Shown: positions 45,468 to 59,649, numbered from the stretch's first letter. The stretch is DNA of 64,000 nt from Dichetophora obliterata (GCA_963920525.1 OY986437.1:54793830-54857829), one strand, 5' to 3'. Notes: generated by a model from the letters alone, not told the origin. Numbers and translations: made by a program.

Positions 45468-48400
45468 TTATTGTTCGCTGTTTACTAATTCAAACCATTG
45501 ACGCATAGCTTCACTCAGTACTAAAGGCAATTGATTCAAGTCACGTACGATCACATAATATGGAAATGGAAAATCATCCAAATAGGATTTGATGTTTATT
45601 CGTTTGTCAGGCAGCACTTCCATTGTTTGAACATCCAGAATAGAATTCTTAAATATGCAAACAAATTATTAAAATTTTATGTAACATTAAAAATTCGGTT
45701 TAATGTACCTTATTTTCCGGATTATCTATGATAATGTAAACCAAAAACATGCGCTGTAAACGCGCCAGTTTGATGGCGTTTTTAACCTGCAATAAAGAAA
45801 TTAAAAACTTATAGCTATGCTGATGTTAACTTTTAAAAAGTTCACTATTAGTTCTACCTTAACTTTGCCCTCACTGAAAATATTTCGTCCATCACTTAGA
45901 ACCAAAAGTAAATTTTCAAAAAGCCCGTTATCAGAACCCATTGAACCCTCTTCTGTGTTCACAGTTCTTATGAAATCCAATAGATCGGCAATTTTTGTTT
46001 TATCTTGCGCAAAAGTCAGCGCATTCACTATTTTGGGCCCATCCAGCTGTTCCGTGTGATGGAGCACAATTTGTGGCGTTTCTCCGAAGGAAACAATACT
46101 CAAGCGTCCACTCTCGAGCAGTGTTAAGGCTTGAGCAACCAGCGAAATTGCTTCTAGCGTTAAAGTTTTCGAGTTGTTATGATGCATTGATTTGGAGTCA
46201 TCGATGGCGATTGTGATTTTATAATCACGTTGAGCGGGTTTAGTGCGTCGCAGCCAAATTTTGTCTTTGCGAAATTGTGACGCAATGTAGGGTATAATTT
46301 TTTTCATATTGATGCGTCGACCCGTGCGATAGTCACCTTTTAAGCGAGTGCATTTAGTTGGTTCTAAGATGAGTCGCAGCTGTTCGCAAAGTTCGCGTGC
46401 ATTTTGTACCATACGATTGGAAATTGTTTGCCACGTTTCATAGTCCTCGTGTTGCGGTAGACTCGCTTTATTGCTTGTTAGTTGTGATTGATACATTTTT
46501 CGCAATTCCAATGTTTCAGTCGTGCTTAGTTCTTGTGCAATTGTAGAGTTATCAAGCAAAATTTCTTTGCTGTAAATTAAATTAAAATAGTTATTTCGAG
46601 AATAAAAAAAGGAATTGTTTTAACATTTTTTGCAAGGCATGTTCCATTAAATTATATCAAAATTATAAAAGTAAGGAAACCACGTAGACAATAAAAATGT
46701 TATATCTTTTATGTATTTTTAAAACGAATAATCTATGAAAGCACGTGCAATTTACGCGTTATATTGACTTACATGCAGTGAGCCGTCGTATCGTCACTTC
46801 TTGGTACAGTAATTGTTGGCACAATTACTCCTTCCACTTCCATTTGCTCTTCTTGGGCCTCGGTCCTCTCATTTGTCTTTTCAGATTTTGAGGGTTTTTC
46901 TGATTTCTGATCAAATTTCTCTGCAGACATTTCTTCTAAATTTGTATCGTCATCTGGTTGATTTGCTTTATCCGTATCGTCGATATCCATGAGATTTTCC
47001 GCTGTTTCGCACTCGTCTTCGTCGTTTTCCTTCTTTTCATCCTGGTGTTGCAGCTGCTTTGTTTGCTCCTCGGTAGCATTATCGAGTGTAGTTTTGTCAC
47101 TGTTTTTCGGTTCTTTAACATGCTGGTACTCCTCAGATTCGACTTCCTTATCATCGTCGGCTTGTGATTTATCCTTGTCATTGACATTTTGTTCTTTAAG
47201 TTTATCAATAGTTTTCAGTTGTTTCAATTTATTATGCTCGGCTTGACCTATTTAAGAAAAAAACACTAGAGATGAAAAAGAATTCGGCTTAAAAGCTTTA
47301 TAGATCCATATATATCAAGCATTGGAAAAAAAAGTGTGTATGGTAAGATTTTTAAGAGGATTGGGATATGAGTTTTAATTTCCATTCCGGCATCACAGCA
47401 CATTTTTTAATGCACTAAAGTTTAATGGCGGAGCTAACTGCACACGAAGAAACAACCGACTCATAAAAACAGCTGAGTTCCTAAATGCATTTATGCAACT
47501 CATCAGTGTGTTTTATTTTGAATTGGTTCAAAGCTTATTAACCAAAACGGCGTAACTATACTATTTTTAAGAATATTAACATAGTTGCGCAGTTTTCGTA
47601 ATTAAACTAAGCACAAATTCAAAACAAAACACATGCATTGCATAAATGCATTTAGGAACTCAGCCAACCATACCATTAAAATTAAATTGCCATTCTAATC
47701 CAGCATATCATGTGATGGGTATATCACCAGAGTAAAATTCTTTTTCAAAATTCAATTGAAAATTACTAAGTTGACTCAATAAACATTCATTTTTTGCGTA
47801 CTTTTCGTTAAATATCTGTAATGAGTTTTCTTACCTAGCGAACGTTCCTCATCCGTTCGTCCTTGCTTTCGTTTTTCTTGTGTTTGTCGCTCATTTTTGC
47901 GTTCTTCCTTCGATACTGTCTCTTTGGTCTCCGCAATGCCTTGATGACCACCATCATTAACCTAAAATATGGTTAAAATTCTTATCTACACTAAATGACT
48001 CATGATGTCTTATGCTACTTACATCATTTTCTGCCTGTCCAACACCATCTTTTTCTTCGCCAGTCTCTTGCTCATCCATTTTCTGTTCCTGTTTTACATT
48101 CTTTTCATTTTCATCGTTTTGCACCTGGTCTGCAGAACCTTTATTTTCTGTCTCCGGCACAGATTGCACATTTTCTTCCTTGCTGGCTTTATCCTTGGAT
48201 TGCTCATGCTGCTCTGGTTTCTCCTCACGTTCCTCTTCCGTGTCTTGCGGCTGTTGTTTATCTTCCTTTTCTTCATCTAATTCGCCACGTTTTTGCGTTT
48301 CGGGTTCGGTTTCAGGTTTTTCTTCTTCGTCCTTGGTAAGTTCATCTTCGGCGGGAGCATTTTTATCCTCCTTCATTTCTGTGCCAGCTTCGCTTTCATC

Positions 48401-51400
48401 AGAATCGGAATTATTATCGTCTTCGCCAGCTTCGGATTGTTGATCTTTTTCCTCATCATTTTGATCATCTTGTTCTCCATCCTGTTCTTCTGCAGTCTGC
48501 ATATTTTCTTTCATTGCATCGATGTCAAATGGGTTCTCGTCGCCTTGCCGCTCTTCACCATCTTCCTGCTCGTCATCGACGTTGTTTATATTGCCCAAGT
48601 CCATTTCTTCTGCCTCTGGTGGTTCCTCCAATTCATTATGGTAGGGATTTATTTGGTCTTCATCCACTTCAGGATCTTTCATGTTGTCAATATCCTTTTC
48701 TTGTTCTTTCCTTTTGTCTTTATTGTCCTGACTTGGCTCGTTTGTTGCATCGAGACCATCTTTTTCATGTTCATCCTGACCATCTTTGGCCGCATCGTTT
48801 TTGCTATCCAAATCGTTGTGCGATTCTTTTTCGTCTTTTGAGCCCTTGCCATCTTCTTCCTCCATATCCTTTTCTTCTTCTTCCTCTGCTTGAGGTTCCT
48901 CATCGTCACCCCAAATTTGGTCGTCTAGTTTTTCAGCGCCCTCTTCTGTTTCCCCCATTTCTTTATTTAGATCCTTCTCATCTTCCGACTCGCCACTATC
49001 ATCCTCCTCATTCTCCGGCTTCTCAATATCTTGCATTTTCCCCTCAAAATCGTCATTCATATCAATGCCTTTTTCCTCCTTGCAGTCGTCTTTGTCTTTT
49101 TTGTCATCATCTTTGTGATCTTCGGGGCGTTTCGCATCGTCTAGTTGATCCTCTGACTCAATCTTATCCGAAGCATCCTTTTCACCCGTACCATCCTCGA
49201 GGCCAAAGCCCTCGCCCTCCTTCTGATCTTTTTTCGACTGGCCCTCTTCGTCTTGCATTAAATCGGCTGGTATACAGAAACCTTTTGTGCCTATTTCCAC
49301 AAACACCGTCAACATAGTTGAGAGAATTTTTGCAGACACTTTATGGCTGCTGAGCTGTTGGCACAGATAATAATCGGCCAACAGTTGAAACTGTTCTAAA
49401 ATCGGTATAAGCGAAGTCACTTTGAGCAGGTAGGATAATTTCTCCTTGGAAGCGTGTGCATGTTTGAGAGCTAGTAGAATATTGGACATTTTAGTTATTA
49501 CATGGGGCATATTGAGGGTGTCCCAATCGGCGGTGAGTTCTGCTTGCAGTTTCCGCTTAAGGTGATGATCTTGTATTTCTTCCACGTCATTTTCAACCGT
49601 CTCAAGTTTTCGTATCTTCTCGTCACTTGGATTGGGCTCTGGCTTTCGATATTTCTTGTAGAGTTTTTGTAGCGATAATAGAACAGAGTGGATTATGTTC
49701 TCCAACTCAGTGTCGATATTTTCGAAATTAGTTGGTAACGTTTCGCTAGTCTTAAAGTGAGTTGTGGTTGTTTCTTTTATGAACGCAAGTAACTCAATAA
49801 TAGAATTGCAGAGTGGTAAATATGAGCCAGATGAATCTTTGCAGCACTCAGCAATCGTGTTTATGTCGCCTACTATCTTGGCATGTGCGGCGTGGAATTT
49901 GGACAAATTATCAAAATGAATAAATTCCGAATCGTTGATTAACATATCCGAGAGAGTGAGTTTAGCGGATTGCAGGACTTGAGCTGAAGTTGTCGAAATA
50001 GTTAAAAATAGTGGTGAGTTTTGCAAAAGCAGTAAGTTTTTACTACTGGAGAGCACACAATTTTCTTCATCGTGTTGTTCTGGCAAACACGTAAGCAACA
50101 GCATAAACTGCTCAAATACGTAACGTATTTGACACAACGAACGTTTGAGCACAACGAAAATATCACGTGATTTCGTAAACTCCAGATGGGAATCTTTAAG
50201 CGTATCCGTCGAAGTTATATAGGCAATTTCCTTTAGACTCTGCAACAGCTGGCGCAGATCGTAGATATTTTTAGTACTAGTGGCTAGCAGATGACGTTGA
50301 TTTTGCACCAGCAAAAACATGTCCACGGAGAAACCCTTAATGCGCTCAATATTCGGCGGACCCAGCTCCGAGAGTGGTGTTAACATTATGTTTTGTAAGA
50401 GACGTAATTTAAAGACACACTTTGCAAAATACTTGTCTAAGTTCTCTGTGAGTTTCATATGCATACGTTTTTCCTTCTGAGTGCCGAGCATAGTCTTGAT
50501 GCAGAAGGGCGGTAGAGCAATGTCCTCGAATTCGGAGCGCAGTGACAGTTCCATTAAACCGCTCTTGTAGCTGATGCCCAATTCTAAGAGTGATTTAAAT
50601 AGATCGGTAAGGGCCATACGCTTTTGTTGCTGTATTTGTTTAGCTTCAAGTTTTTGTTGGGCACGCTCTTTGGAGCGATCTACTTCTTGGTTTCGCAGAT
50701 GATCGCAGCGTTCCAATTGCTGACAGAAAAGAGATTCAAGCGCAATAACCAGTTGTGGATAGGAGGCATTGGTAACGGTTTCCTTCACAACATTACGCGA
50801 TGTGGAAAAGAGTTGACCAACCTTGTGAAGCAGCGTTTGATGCTCATTAGGGGAGAGGACATTATTTGCCGAGTCTAAATCATCCACTTTGCTCGAAAAT
50901 TTTTCGCGCAGTTTTTGTGGCGCAATAAACTTCTTAATATCCACCATGTAGTATTTAATTTTCGTCTCATAACGTAAATCTTTACCTTTGTCATTTTCAC
51001 AGTTGTAATCCTTGACTGTAGCATCTTTGGGCTGAAAGACGGTCGAGATTTTTTGTTGTAGCTGAAGACGATACTCTTTTAGGAATTTGTTTAGATTACG
51101 ATGCACGCGCGCAACATTGTTACGCATGCTAAAGTATGATAGATCTTTGTTGTAACTCTCAATCTTGACGAATTCCTTTAACTTCTTTTCAATAGGTGTG
51201 CGCATGTTCTTCTTGGTATCCTCAATTTCCTGTGTAAACTGGCTAAAGTATAGTTGTAGATTGTGTAGTCCAGCAATAACTATAACTTTTTGCTCTTCCG
51301 CCTGAACATTTGCGGAGTTGTGATTAATGTTATGCAAATATAACTCAAAGGATTGCAATAACCTCAGGCGTACATGGAAATCGCCATAGCTGGCGGACTC

Positions 51401-54400
51401 CACAAATTGGCATAGTATACGCACTACATCGCTCGCCGAGACTTTTGCTTTTTGCTCTACATCCACGTCGTCTAGCGTCTCACCTTCAGCAAAACGTTTC
51501 TCCGTGTACTTCATATCAGTGAAGGAGCTATCGATTTCATGCTCTTGCATATACTGCTGAAAGAGGTTGTAGATAAAGAACCAATATTTGTAGGCTTGAG
51601 CTTCAACCTGTTCGTAGGTCTGCGCGAGACAATTTCGCCAGAATTGTAGTTCCAATTTAGTCCACTTTTGCACATACTCGGAGACCTCGACTTCCTCATC
51701 GCGCAAGTGGTTATTCTTATGTGCCACCTCATTCCACAAAGAGACCTTTTGTCGCAAAATTTGGAAGCCGGTATTGAAGCGTACCACTGGCGAAGTAGAT
51801 GGCAGACAACGAATGCGTTCAATGACGCGTATTATATCGATGAGACCAGCATGTTCCGGATAGAGTTCAAGTTGGTTTTGAACACGTGCCTCAATGCGTT
51901 CTAAGACATCAGTGCATGAAATGATTTCGGGTATATTGGAGTCTTTGTAGAAGTTATAGGGACGACTCTGTTTCGTTGGGAACGAAATCTCATTTAGCAT
52001 TTGTTGTTGTAGGCCAATAGCAAAACCAAAACTATTGTAGACACGTTCATCCAGCCACTCATTGAGGCTTGGCTGGTAGTGTGAAAAGATCTTAATAAAA
52101 ACGCGCATACGTTCTTTAAAAGGTTCAATTATTTCGAGCGAATTGTTTTTATTATTGCCGTCAACCGCGGAGTTACGATAGTAAACGTGCGTATATTTTT
52201 CCATTACTTCGATAAAATTCTGCACTAGAAAGGCATAGTCTTCATCGCGTATCACGTTACTCGTTAATTTTTTATTTTTCTGCTTATCGCTTAACTTCAT
52301 AACTTTCTCGAGGGTATCGTCTAGCATAAATTCTCCAAAATCTTCCTGTACATTTGTTGGGAAATTCTCTTCAATTTCTTGCAGTTCAATGAGTTCTTCA
52401 TCTTCGGTTTCACATTTCGTTTTACTCACATAGAGGCTTTCATCCTCAGCTTTCTTTTTGCGACGACGTTCCTCTTCCTCTTGCCAAATTTGATTGCACA
52501 CATTAAAGGCAAAATCAAATTCATAAAAAACTTCTTCCGATATATTCGATGATATCGATATTAAGTTTCGCAGTTCAATCATTTTAGCTTTAATCAATCT
52601 GAATTGTAAAGTGGTAAGATAAAGAAAGATTTTGTTGAATTAATATATTTAAGAGTTATTTTGATAAGATATTGGATTTGGGTAGCCAAAAAAAATGATG
52701 CTTCGGAAAGGTTAAGAACCACTGCTCTATTTGAATGTATTGACAAAGCTGCGTTCTCTATCGCGAAGATTTTAATGAAGTGTATAAGGCTAATAAAACA
52801 AAAACAGAAATAATAAAGGATATTCGACACGCGTCGTTTCAACGAAAAGGTTGTGAAGTGTGGCCAGAGAGTCATAATTGTAATCGCAGATACGCTGATG
52901 TGACTTTTGCAGTTAAAAAATACAGTTTCAAGGAAGTGAAGTGCGACCAGACAGCAATAATTAGAATCAACATCTGCTAATACGACTTTTACAGTTAAAA
53001 TACGGTTGGAAAAGAAAAATAAAATATAATCAAAAAGATTCATAATTGGTGATGGCGTTCTATATTCTTTAGTGATTTTGGCCAAATAATTTCTTTGTCT
53101 CCTAAGAATCTCGTGGATGCTGCTTAACCTAAAGAAGCCAAGAATTTCGGATGTCAACGGGAAGGTCGTGACGCGACCGGGCTGGGAGGATACTTCTTAA
53201 TCAAGGGAAGCCTAGTTTTCGGAGATGGCTTAGATATATATAAAAAGATAATAAAAGAATTTAATAGCTTACCTGAAATAATCATAATCGCTGCCGTGCA
53301 CTTTGTCCAAAATACTAAATATAGCCGATCGATTATGCTGAATATCACGTGCTGAATTCACATTGAAAACTTCCAAACAACGCGCTGCGGGAAACTCTAC
53401 AATATTTGCCAACAATTGATGCAGTTTGCCTGCCTTATCAATATTAATAAATTGCGATGTATTTGATTGCACAAAAACTGTCTTTAGCTGGATGAGAACA
53501 ACTTTAATGCCCTCAAAACCAAATCGAATTTGGTCAACAGAACACTGTAGAGGTTGTATGAAATCTTGATAATAATCTACGTAACGTTTAAGTATGTGGT
53601 GGACAAAACGTTGAGAATTTGCAATCCAAAGCTCGATTTTGTTAAGTGTTTCGGTGCAGTTCTCCAAAGCAGCAGAATCAACCACAGCTGAATTACTAAG
53701 TGCAAACCAAGTCTGCTGAGCATCTTGTATAAACTTGAGCAAGACTTGTGGCTCACAATTGGTGGTGAGGAAGTGCTTAATATCCTGAACGAGATTAGTG
53801 TAGAGACACTGTTGTGGTCGGAGGGCAAGCTTTTGTGAGAATTTACGCTTTTTCTCCGCCATAGCCTCGAGACGTTTTGCGAAAGCCTGATACAATTCAT
53901 CACCAAAATGCTTGTATTTCATAACGATGCGCATGAAATCATAAACTGTGGTAAGTGTGGTCAGGCAGTTGATATCTTCAAGAATGTAGGCAGTTTTCAA
54001 ACGATGCTTTTCCACTGGATCAATGAGCGGCGTAAAGCTGAGCAGACAAATTTCAATGGCACCTATCAGAGCGTGCAGCAAAGAGGAGTTATATTGTTCG
54101 TATTGATACTGTGCCGATAAATGCTGAAATTCTAATTGACTGTCAAAGTGGGGTGTGCTAAAAAGTGCTGTCTTTAGGGCATGGACTAGTTTTTTAAAGT
54201 TTTCATTATAGTCGCTGTAATTGTCTTCTTCCAAATTCTCACAGAGCTGCTGAACAAACTTAACTTCATGCAGTAGCTTTTTGGCGCTTAATTTTGAAGC
54301 AATTGAGTTTACCCGGCGCATGCTCTGATTGTCGCTCATTAAGTTTGCATTGTGCCAGAGTAATTGGCGCACTTGCTTCAACGATTGCTTCCAGAGAGCA

Positions 54401-57400
54401 AGCTCATTAAGTGGCACCGGCTTGTGGGCGCCGTCATGTTGATAGATTAAAGCTTGCAAGGTCTGAACTAATATTGGTCCATCATAGGTATAGCTACAGC
54501 TCACATTGTTAGAGCCCTTGCGTAAAATACGTGTGCTTGCAGCACGGGTGGCCAAGTTGTTAAGCTGCAACTTTATTGCTGCATTGTTAATTAAACGTTT
54601 ATAGGTGCTCACACTACCGTAGTTACCTTTTAGATAGTCAACCAGCTCCCTATATTCCGACGCACTTTGTATAGTTTCGAGATAGCTGCACAATTCTCTC
54701 CAAAACTCGATAAAATACCTATATTTAGGTGTTTGTAGCAACTGCAACACTTGTAGAGTTTCATTACTTATGGACGGTATGGACTCATAGAAGCATACAT
54801 TGATAACATCGATAGGCACATTTGTTACGTGACTAACATCCGTCAATTTTACAGCAAGACATTTGCTTAAGAAATATTCCTTTAATGGTAACATTGCGAG
54901 TTCTATATCTCTGGCCTTTAAATAAGCTGGTAGTTCTTCATCTGCGTTTATTAATTTCTGTATAGAAGCCAGATCGGTATTAAAAGTTTCCAAATCATGA
55001 GTTGCTACATCTTCAACATTGCTGGCTAGTTTGCACAGCTCTTTATTGTAGGCTATAAACTGTTGTGTTTTGATTTTAAAGTCTATTGGCAAGTTTTCAC
55101 TATGTTGTGATGATACATCCACCTGTTTGAAGTTATAATTGAATTTGTTGTTACGCAGTTGCAGCAGTTGGGCGCGACATCTGCGGACAGCATCGGATTT
55201 TTGCGTCACAAATTTTTTCATTATAAACTCTGGAGTGAAGCTGCCGTATAAGGGAACAACACTTAAGGCACTATCAAATTTTTGCGTCAGTGCATGCCAC
55301 AAGATCTAAAAATAAACAAATTATCAATTCCAGTTATATGAAACTTTATAAAATTAAATACCTGTTCTTCCATGTAGAATGGTTGAAAATCGGTCATATG
55401 TTTCGTATAAGCTTTGCGAATTAAGTTAAGCGGATGCTTTACACTTGTCACATAATTGCTTAGCTTCTGTAGACTGTCTTCAAAATCAGCATTTAACTGG
55501 CGATAGTTTGGCAAGATTGTCATTAACAATGTTAGCAAATGTTTGTCCAACCATTTAAAGTGCAACAACAGCTTATCGAGCACATTAATATTTAGTTCAT
55601 TGGCAGAGAAGAGCTTTTGCTGTGATGTTTCTAACAAACGATTAAACCACAAAAAGCTGTTGATAACTTTAGTATAGCTCTGCAAATCCAAGTCCGAGTA
55701 TTCTAAAGCAGCGCTTAGAACTTCACGTAAACGTTGTAGAAAAGTAAACAAGTGTTGGAGGAAAGCATTTTTCAATTTATCAGTGATGGCATTGGTGGCC
55801 ACAGCTTGAGAATAGCGAAGTGCATCAATTTGTTGCAGTTTTAGGCTTTGCTGCTTTTCGTGAGGAATATCTAGCAGAATTAGATGAGCCAGTAGCAAAG
55901 AGCTTAAGCAGTAGGCTTTATGATTCGTTGTGCTTATTATTTGGGCAGCATAATCGCGTATGCGTGGGAATAATTTTTTATTCCAAGGTAAAGCAAAAAG
56001 AGCGGGTTCAAAATGCTTTTGAAAGTGTTGAACGCAGTCACACAACTTTTCTGAATACTGCATAAGTTGCGGTTGTGTTGCTAACATGTCTTTCAAGTAT
56101 GTCTGACGCAGTGTGACATCCTCAAAAGTGGAGCTTTCATACAAGATATAGATATAGTACTTAAACAGATCTTCTGATTTGACTGCATTTAAATTGCAGC
56201 TCTCAAAAGCTATGAAGAGTTGTGCAAGTGCATCTTTGGTTTCTTCGAGGTTATTGTGACTAAGCATTATTTTCAAAGGCTCTAGTTGAAGACGGACCAT
56301 GCTGAGAGTATTTAAGTTACTGCTATTAAGAATCACTTTTCCCAGATGATCTTGTGTGTCTTTGCTTAACTTATTGTTGGCAAATATTTTGCACTCTTCC
56401 AGCACAATTTCACGCAGTTTGTTTTGATAGTATGCCAAGCCGTAGCCCAGCAGATCCATGCTGGCTGAGTATACATAAACTTCCATGCCACTCACATAAA
56501 TGGCGCGTGCCAGGTCGTATCCAATGCGTTTGTATGCAGCCGTCAAAGTAGAAAACTTTGTTAAATGGGATATAGTATATTGGTTGATTTCGGAGAGTTG
56601 AATTGTGCGCTCATGAATACTTAAAATGCAGTTAATTGCTTCAATGTTAGTGATGCTATTGGCATGAACAATACTGCGCATATCATCGGTATCATAAGAC
56701 GTTTCTTTTGGAAGCGCCAGCTCCACGCAACGATTACGCATAGCACGCGATAGCTCACCATTTTTAGGATCCAGCGTTAAAAAGGCTCTAAAGTTTTTAG
56801 CTTTTTCAACAATTTCTGCCTCATCATTTGCTGTAACACCCTTTTCAGAGATCAACAAGTTGCCATTGGGCTCGAAGACTGGATTAAGACGATCCAAAAC
56901 AGCCGATGAGCACAGATTGACATGCTCCAGGTTGATGTACTGCCCAAGTTTAAGCGATTTGACGATTTTTGAGTCGACCCATTCAAACGAACCACCAGTA
57001 TTAAGTGATTGCGATGAACGTATGTGATGATGGAGCGCAGATAGCAAGCGTTCTTGTTGTTGAAGATTTGCTATAATGGTCTCATTGAGTGTGGTTTTTG
57101 TCGGAAACGTTGGAGCGCAGATTAATTTTCCAATAGTGATATTTAAGAGCTTTATGCGTTTGCGAAATATTATCAACTCCTCAGAATTTTGTTCTAGAAA
57201 AAGATTATATAGGCGTTTACAAATTTAAATTTATTTGAGTAGAGAAGAATATTTACCAGGTTTAGTTTTTGTCAATTTATAATAGTCACTCCAAGCATTC
57301 AATAAATCTTCGACAACATCAGCTGGACCTGAATCTAGGATAGTATTTTGTATATAAACGGTCAATAAACTTTCCACATTTTTCGAAATTTCCTCCAAAT

Positions 57401-57416
57401 GACGATTAAGGTCAAT
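45468..57416 (-). CDS. MDN1: Midasin, C-terminal 3390 residues (5' end outside window)
   Basis: Nine minus-strand exons (57416-57257, 57193-55362, 55305-53273, 52598-48023, 47961-47835, 47247-46773, 46569-45858, 45786-45709, 45647-45468) join in phase. Midasin is the giant dynein-like AAA ATPase that removes assembly factors from pre-60S ribosomes in the nucleus. The first large exon has the sixth AAA module (FEWVDSKIVKSLK; FLTLDPKNGELSRAMRNRC). Then comes the long helical linker, the acidic Asp/Glu-rich region (about 49250-46800; entry motif EGEGFGLEDGTGEKDASDKI is family-typical), and the MIDAS domain with the metal-binding DDSKSM motif (near 46190) and the last residues WFELVNSEQ. Family length is about 5000-5600 residues, so roughly 2000 residues with the first AAA modules lie upstream past the right edge, after an intron of at least 6.5 kb. 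No disruption seen. Confidence 0.97.
47473..47663. mobile_element. 191-bp MITE in an MDN1 intron
   Basis: CTGAGTTCCTAAATGCATTT (left) is mirrored by AAATGCATTTAGGAACTCAG (right), with the arms continuing through TTTTGAATT. It lies in the 47836-47248 intron. No coding capacity. Confidence 0.85.
52599..53272 (-). other. MDN1 intron, with a possible hAT terminus
   Basis: The 674-base intron carries the sequence AGGTTAAGAACCACTG (52709-52724), which looks like the end of a Buster/Charlie-type hAT element (CAGTGGTTCTTAACC). No matching opposite end was found, so only a solo terminus remains if it is real. The 187-codon minus frame across the intron has no known similarity. Confidence 0.4.
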
Positions 57417-57578
57417 CTTAAAAAAAAAACAAAAGAAATTAATTTTAAATTTATAAAAAAAATGTGTTTAAATATATACAGTTGTTGAACATCGGATCTG
57501 AAGAACTTGTTTTAAAAAACCAATTCCAAAAATTTACGGAAATAGATTTAAAGTTTATGTGGAGCTTAATATCAATTT
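57417..57578. other. Start of the long upstream MDN1 intron
   Basis: Poly-pyrimidine tract and acceptor (on the minus strand TTTTTTTTTTAAG) directly upstream of the exon at 57416. Nothing else recognised. Confidence 0.5.
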
Positions 57579-57730
57579 GCGATTAATTTTTTTTATAAAC
57601 TTCGCAGTTTTTCTTTATTACTCGTAGCTTTTAAAAATAATATGGAGTCTGATACTCGGGACTTTTGTTCCTGAGTACTTTGGCACGGACAAAAATTGTT
57701 TCTCGGCGAAACTGTTTGTTAATCTCTAAA
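57579..57730 (-). repeat. Interspersed repeat X, copy 2
   Basis: Reverse complement of the unit at 21822-21972; the shared AAAACTGCGAAGTTTAT and CAAAAGTCCCGAG blocks identify it. It lies in the putative first visible MDN1 intron. Confidence 0.75.
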
Positions 57731-58189
57731 TCAAACAAAACAGAAAGGTAACAACTTGTATTTGAAGCTTTTCCCCCAGTAATCGACTACTAAAAAAATC
57801 GTTTAGAGAAAAATTAGGGACATATGGTAAAAAAGTTTTAAGAATTCCATTTAATTAAAGCAAATAAAGAGATTAATAATCGTTCATTTTTTAAGGATTT
57901 GAGTTTTTGCCCTCTGTTATTTTAAAATAAAATTGAATTTGTAATTCTTTTCCTTTTTCGCCCCAGAAACTAAATACCAAAACTCCAATTTTCACGTGTT
58001 CACGTTTATGAGTATTCACGCTTTAACGACTTTTACGCATCTGAGGTAGTTTCAACATATTTTTAGTGCCTCTTGAGTTGTTTTTGAGGTATGGAACACA
58101 GCCAAGTATAAAGAAAAAAATATTTTCGATAGAAATTTTAACAGGCTCTAGATTGTTTCAATAGGACTTTTTTAGGGCTTAGAATCCTT

Positions 58190-59510
58190 GATTTAAAATA
58201 AATGATTCTATGGCCAATAGGATGCAATTTGATTATTTCTGCTCCAAAGTGAGTTATTAAATTTTTTAAGGGTTCAGTTGACTTCTTGGTCATAAATGGA
58301 TGATCGAATGACCAATCGAGTTCACTAAAAATATGGTTTTATAGGTATACTTCGAACATAATCGGATGATTCTATGTCCAATAAGAAGCACTGTGATTAG
58401 CTAAAATCATAGGTGCGTCTAGAGTCAATCATGGATATAATAGATTCAACGAACAAAAATAGAATATTCTATAAACTGACTCTGTGAACTCCGTGGACGT
58501 TATCACGGTTTCAGGATTTTTAATGAGATTGATTATATTTGTTTTTTAAATCTGAGTGATTTTCGGATAACCAAAAAACATCTAAACTTTTTGCCACAAC
58601 AATATGGTAGTTTCTTACTATAGTTAAATCTTCAACATTGAATAACATATTCAATGGAACCCTTTAACTCAGGATGGTAGCATACCTGTTTGTTGGTTTC
58701 AGGAGATGTTGGCGCAGAATAGATGAGAAGGAGGCACAGTAGTTGCGGGAAGCTTAGAAACATTTTCAAAAACCGTACGCGATGGGACATAAACGTAGTA
58801 TAGGTCCTAGAACCAACAAGGGGATACAGTTAACAAGTTTGAAAATAAAATGGAATTGTAAAAATTTAACCATCAGAATGCATTCGGAACTAACACCATC
58901 AGGTTTGAGTAAAATTAGGCGATGCGAGATGGTATGTAAGCAATTGGCAACAATATGCATTTAAGTGTTAATTTTAATCTTCCTTATAGTCATACTGATA
59001 TTCATAAAAGTTCCAACGGCATGAAATCTAAGATAGTCTTCGTGTATCAAATTGGCCACAAAATCATTCACTTAGTCCAGTGGATCCATTGGGTCCATAA
59101 TTAACGAATAACGCATTCTAGATAATTCCAGTACAACCAATTGACCATAGAATCAATTAGTTATGTACAAGGACTCAAAGACTCACCTTAGAGCTGATAA
59201 AATACTAATAACGCAATCTAAAGCTGGCTAAATATTTTTGATTTATCTTGCCCAAAGAAAGCAAATTAATTAATGTAGTAGTAGTCCTCATAGCTCAATC
59301 ATTTTCAATGACAAAATCAATAATTGCCAATCAAATGTACTAAAAAAATCCACTATTTGCACCATAATAATAACTTAGACCAGGACCATAGAACTTTATA
59401 TTTTTTATCGAATATATCATCCAAGAGTTCCTTTAAGTCGTAACCGATAATGACCCATTCTTGATCTGAGATAGTCTAATTACATCCTATTGGCTAGAAT
59501 AACATAAATT
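58190..59510. repeat. Inverted-repeat element in the region upstream of MDN1 exons
   Basis: ATTCTATGGCCAATAGGATG (58203 onwards, then CAATTTGATTA) is mirrored by CATCCTATTGGCTAGAATAA (59474 onwards, preceded by GTCTAATTA). Between them are several weaker variants of ATTCTATG-CCAATA, at 58367 and elsewhere. The arms are about 35 bases and about 80% alike. No coding capacity. Confidence 0.55.
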
Positions 59511-59649
59511 TATGACGAACATTCCGTGTGCACGTGTAGTTCCAAGCACGTAAATACACTGGAGCTCTACTAAAAACCTACCTTAAAGCGAGGAGCGAAA
59601 AAGTTTCCATTTGCAAAGGTACCCATGGGGCGAGGAGCATATGGCTACT

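Noticed and set aside
47995..49317. Plus-strand frames of up to 267 codons opposite MDN1
   Set aside because: They are antisense shadows of the Asp/Glu-rich region of midasin, whose codon bias opens the other frames; the compositions (Phe/Leu/Ser- or His/Pro-rich) are artefactual.
52597..52598. Reading the 1546-codon MDN1 frame as a separate gene
   Set aside because: It starts without an ATG right after a splice acceptor and joins in phase with the exons on both sides; it is one exon of midasin.
52594..53157. 187-codon minus-strand frame
   Set aside because: It lies almost entirely in an MDN1 intron with good splice sites and phase match on both sides, and resembles nothing known.
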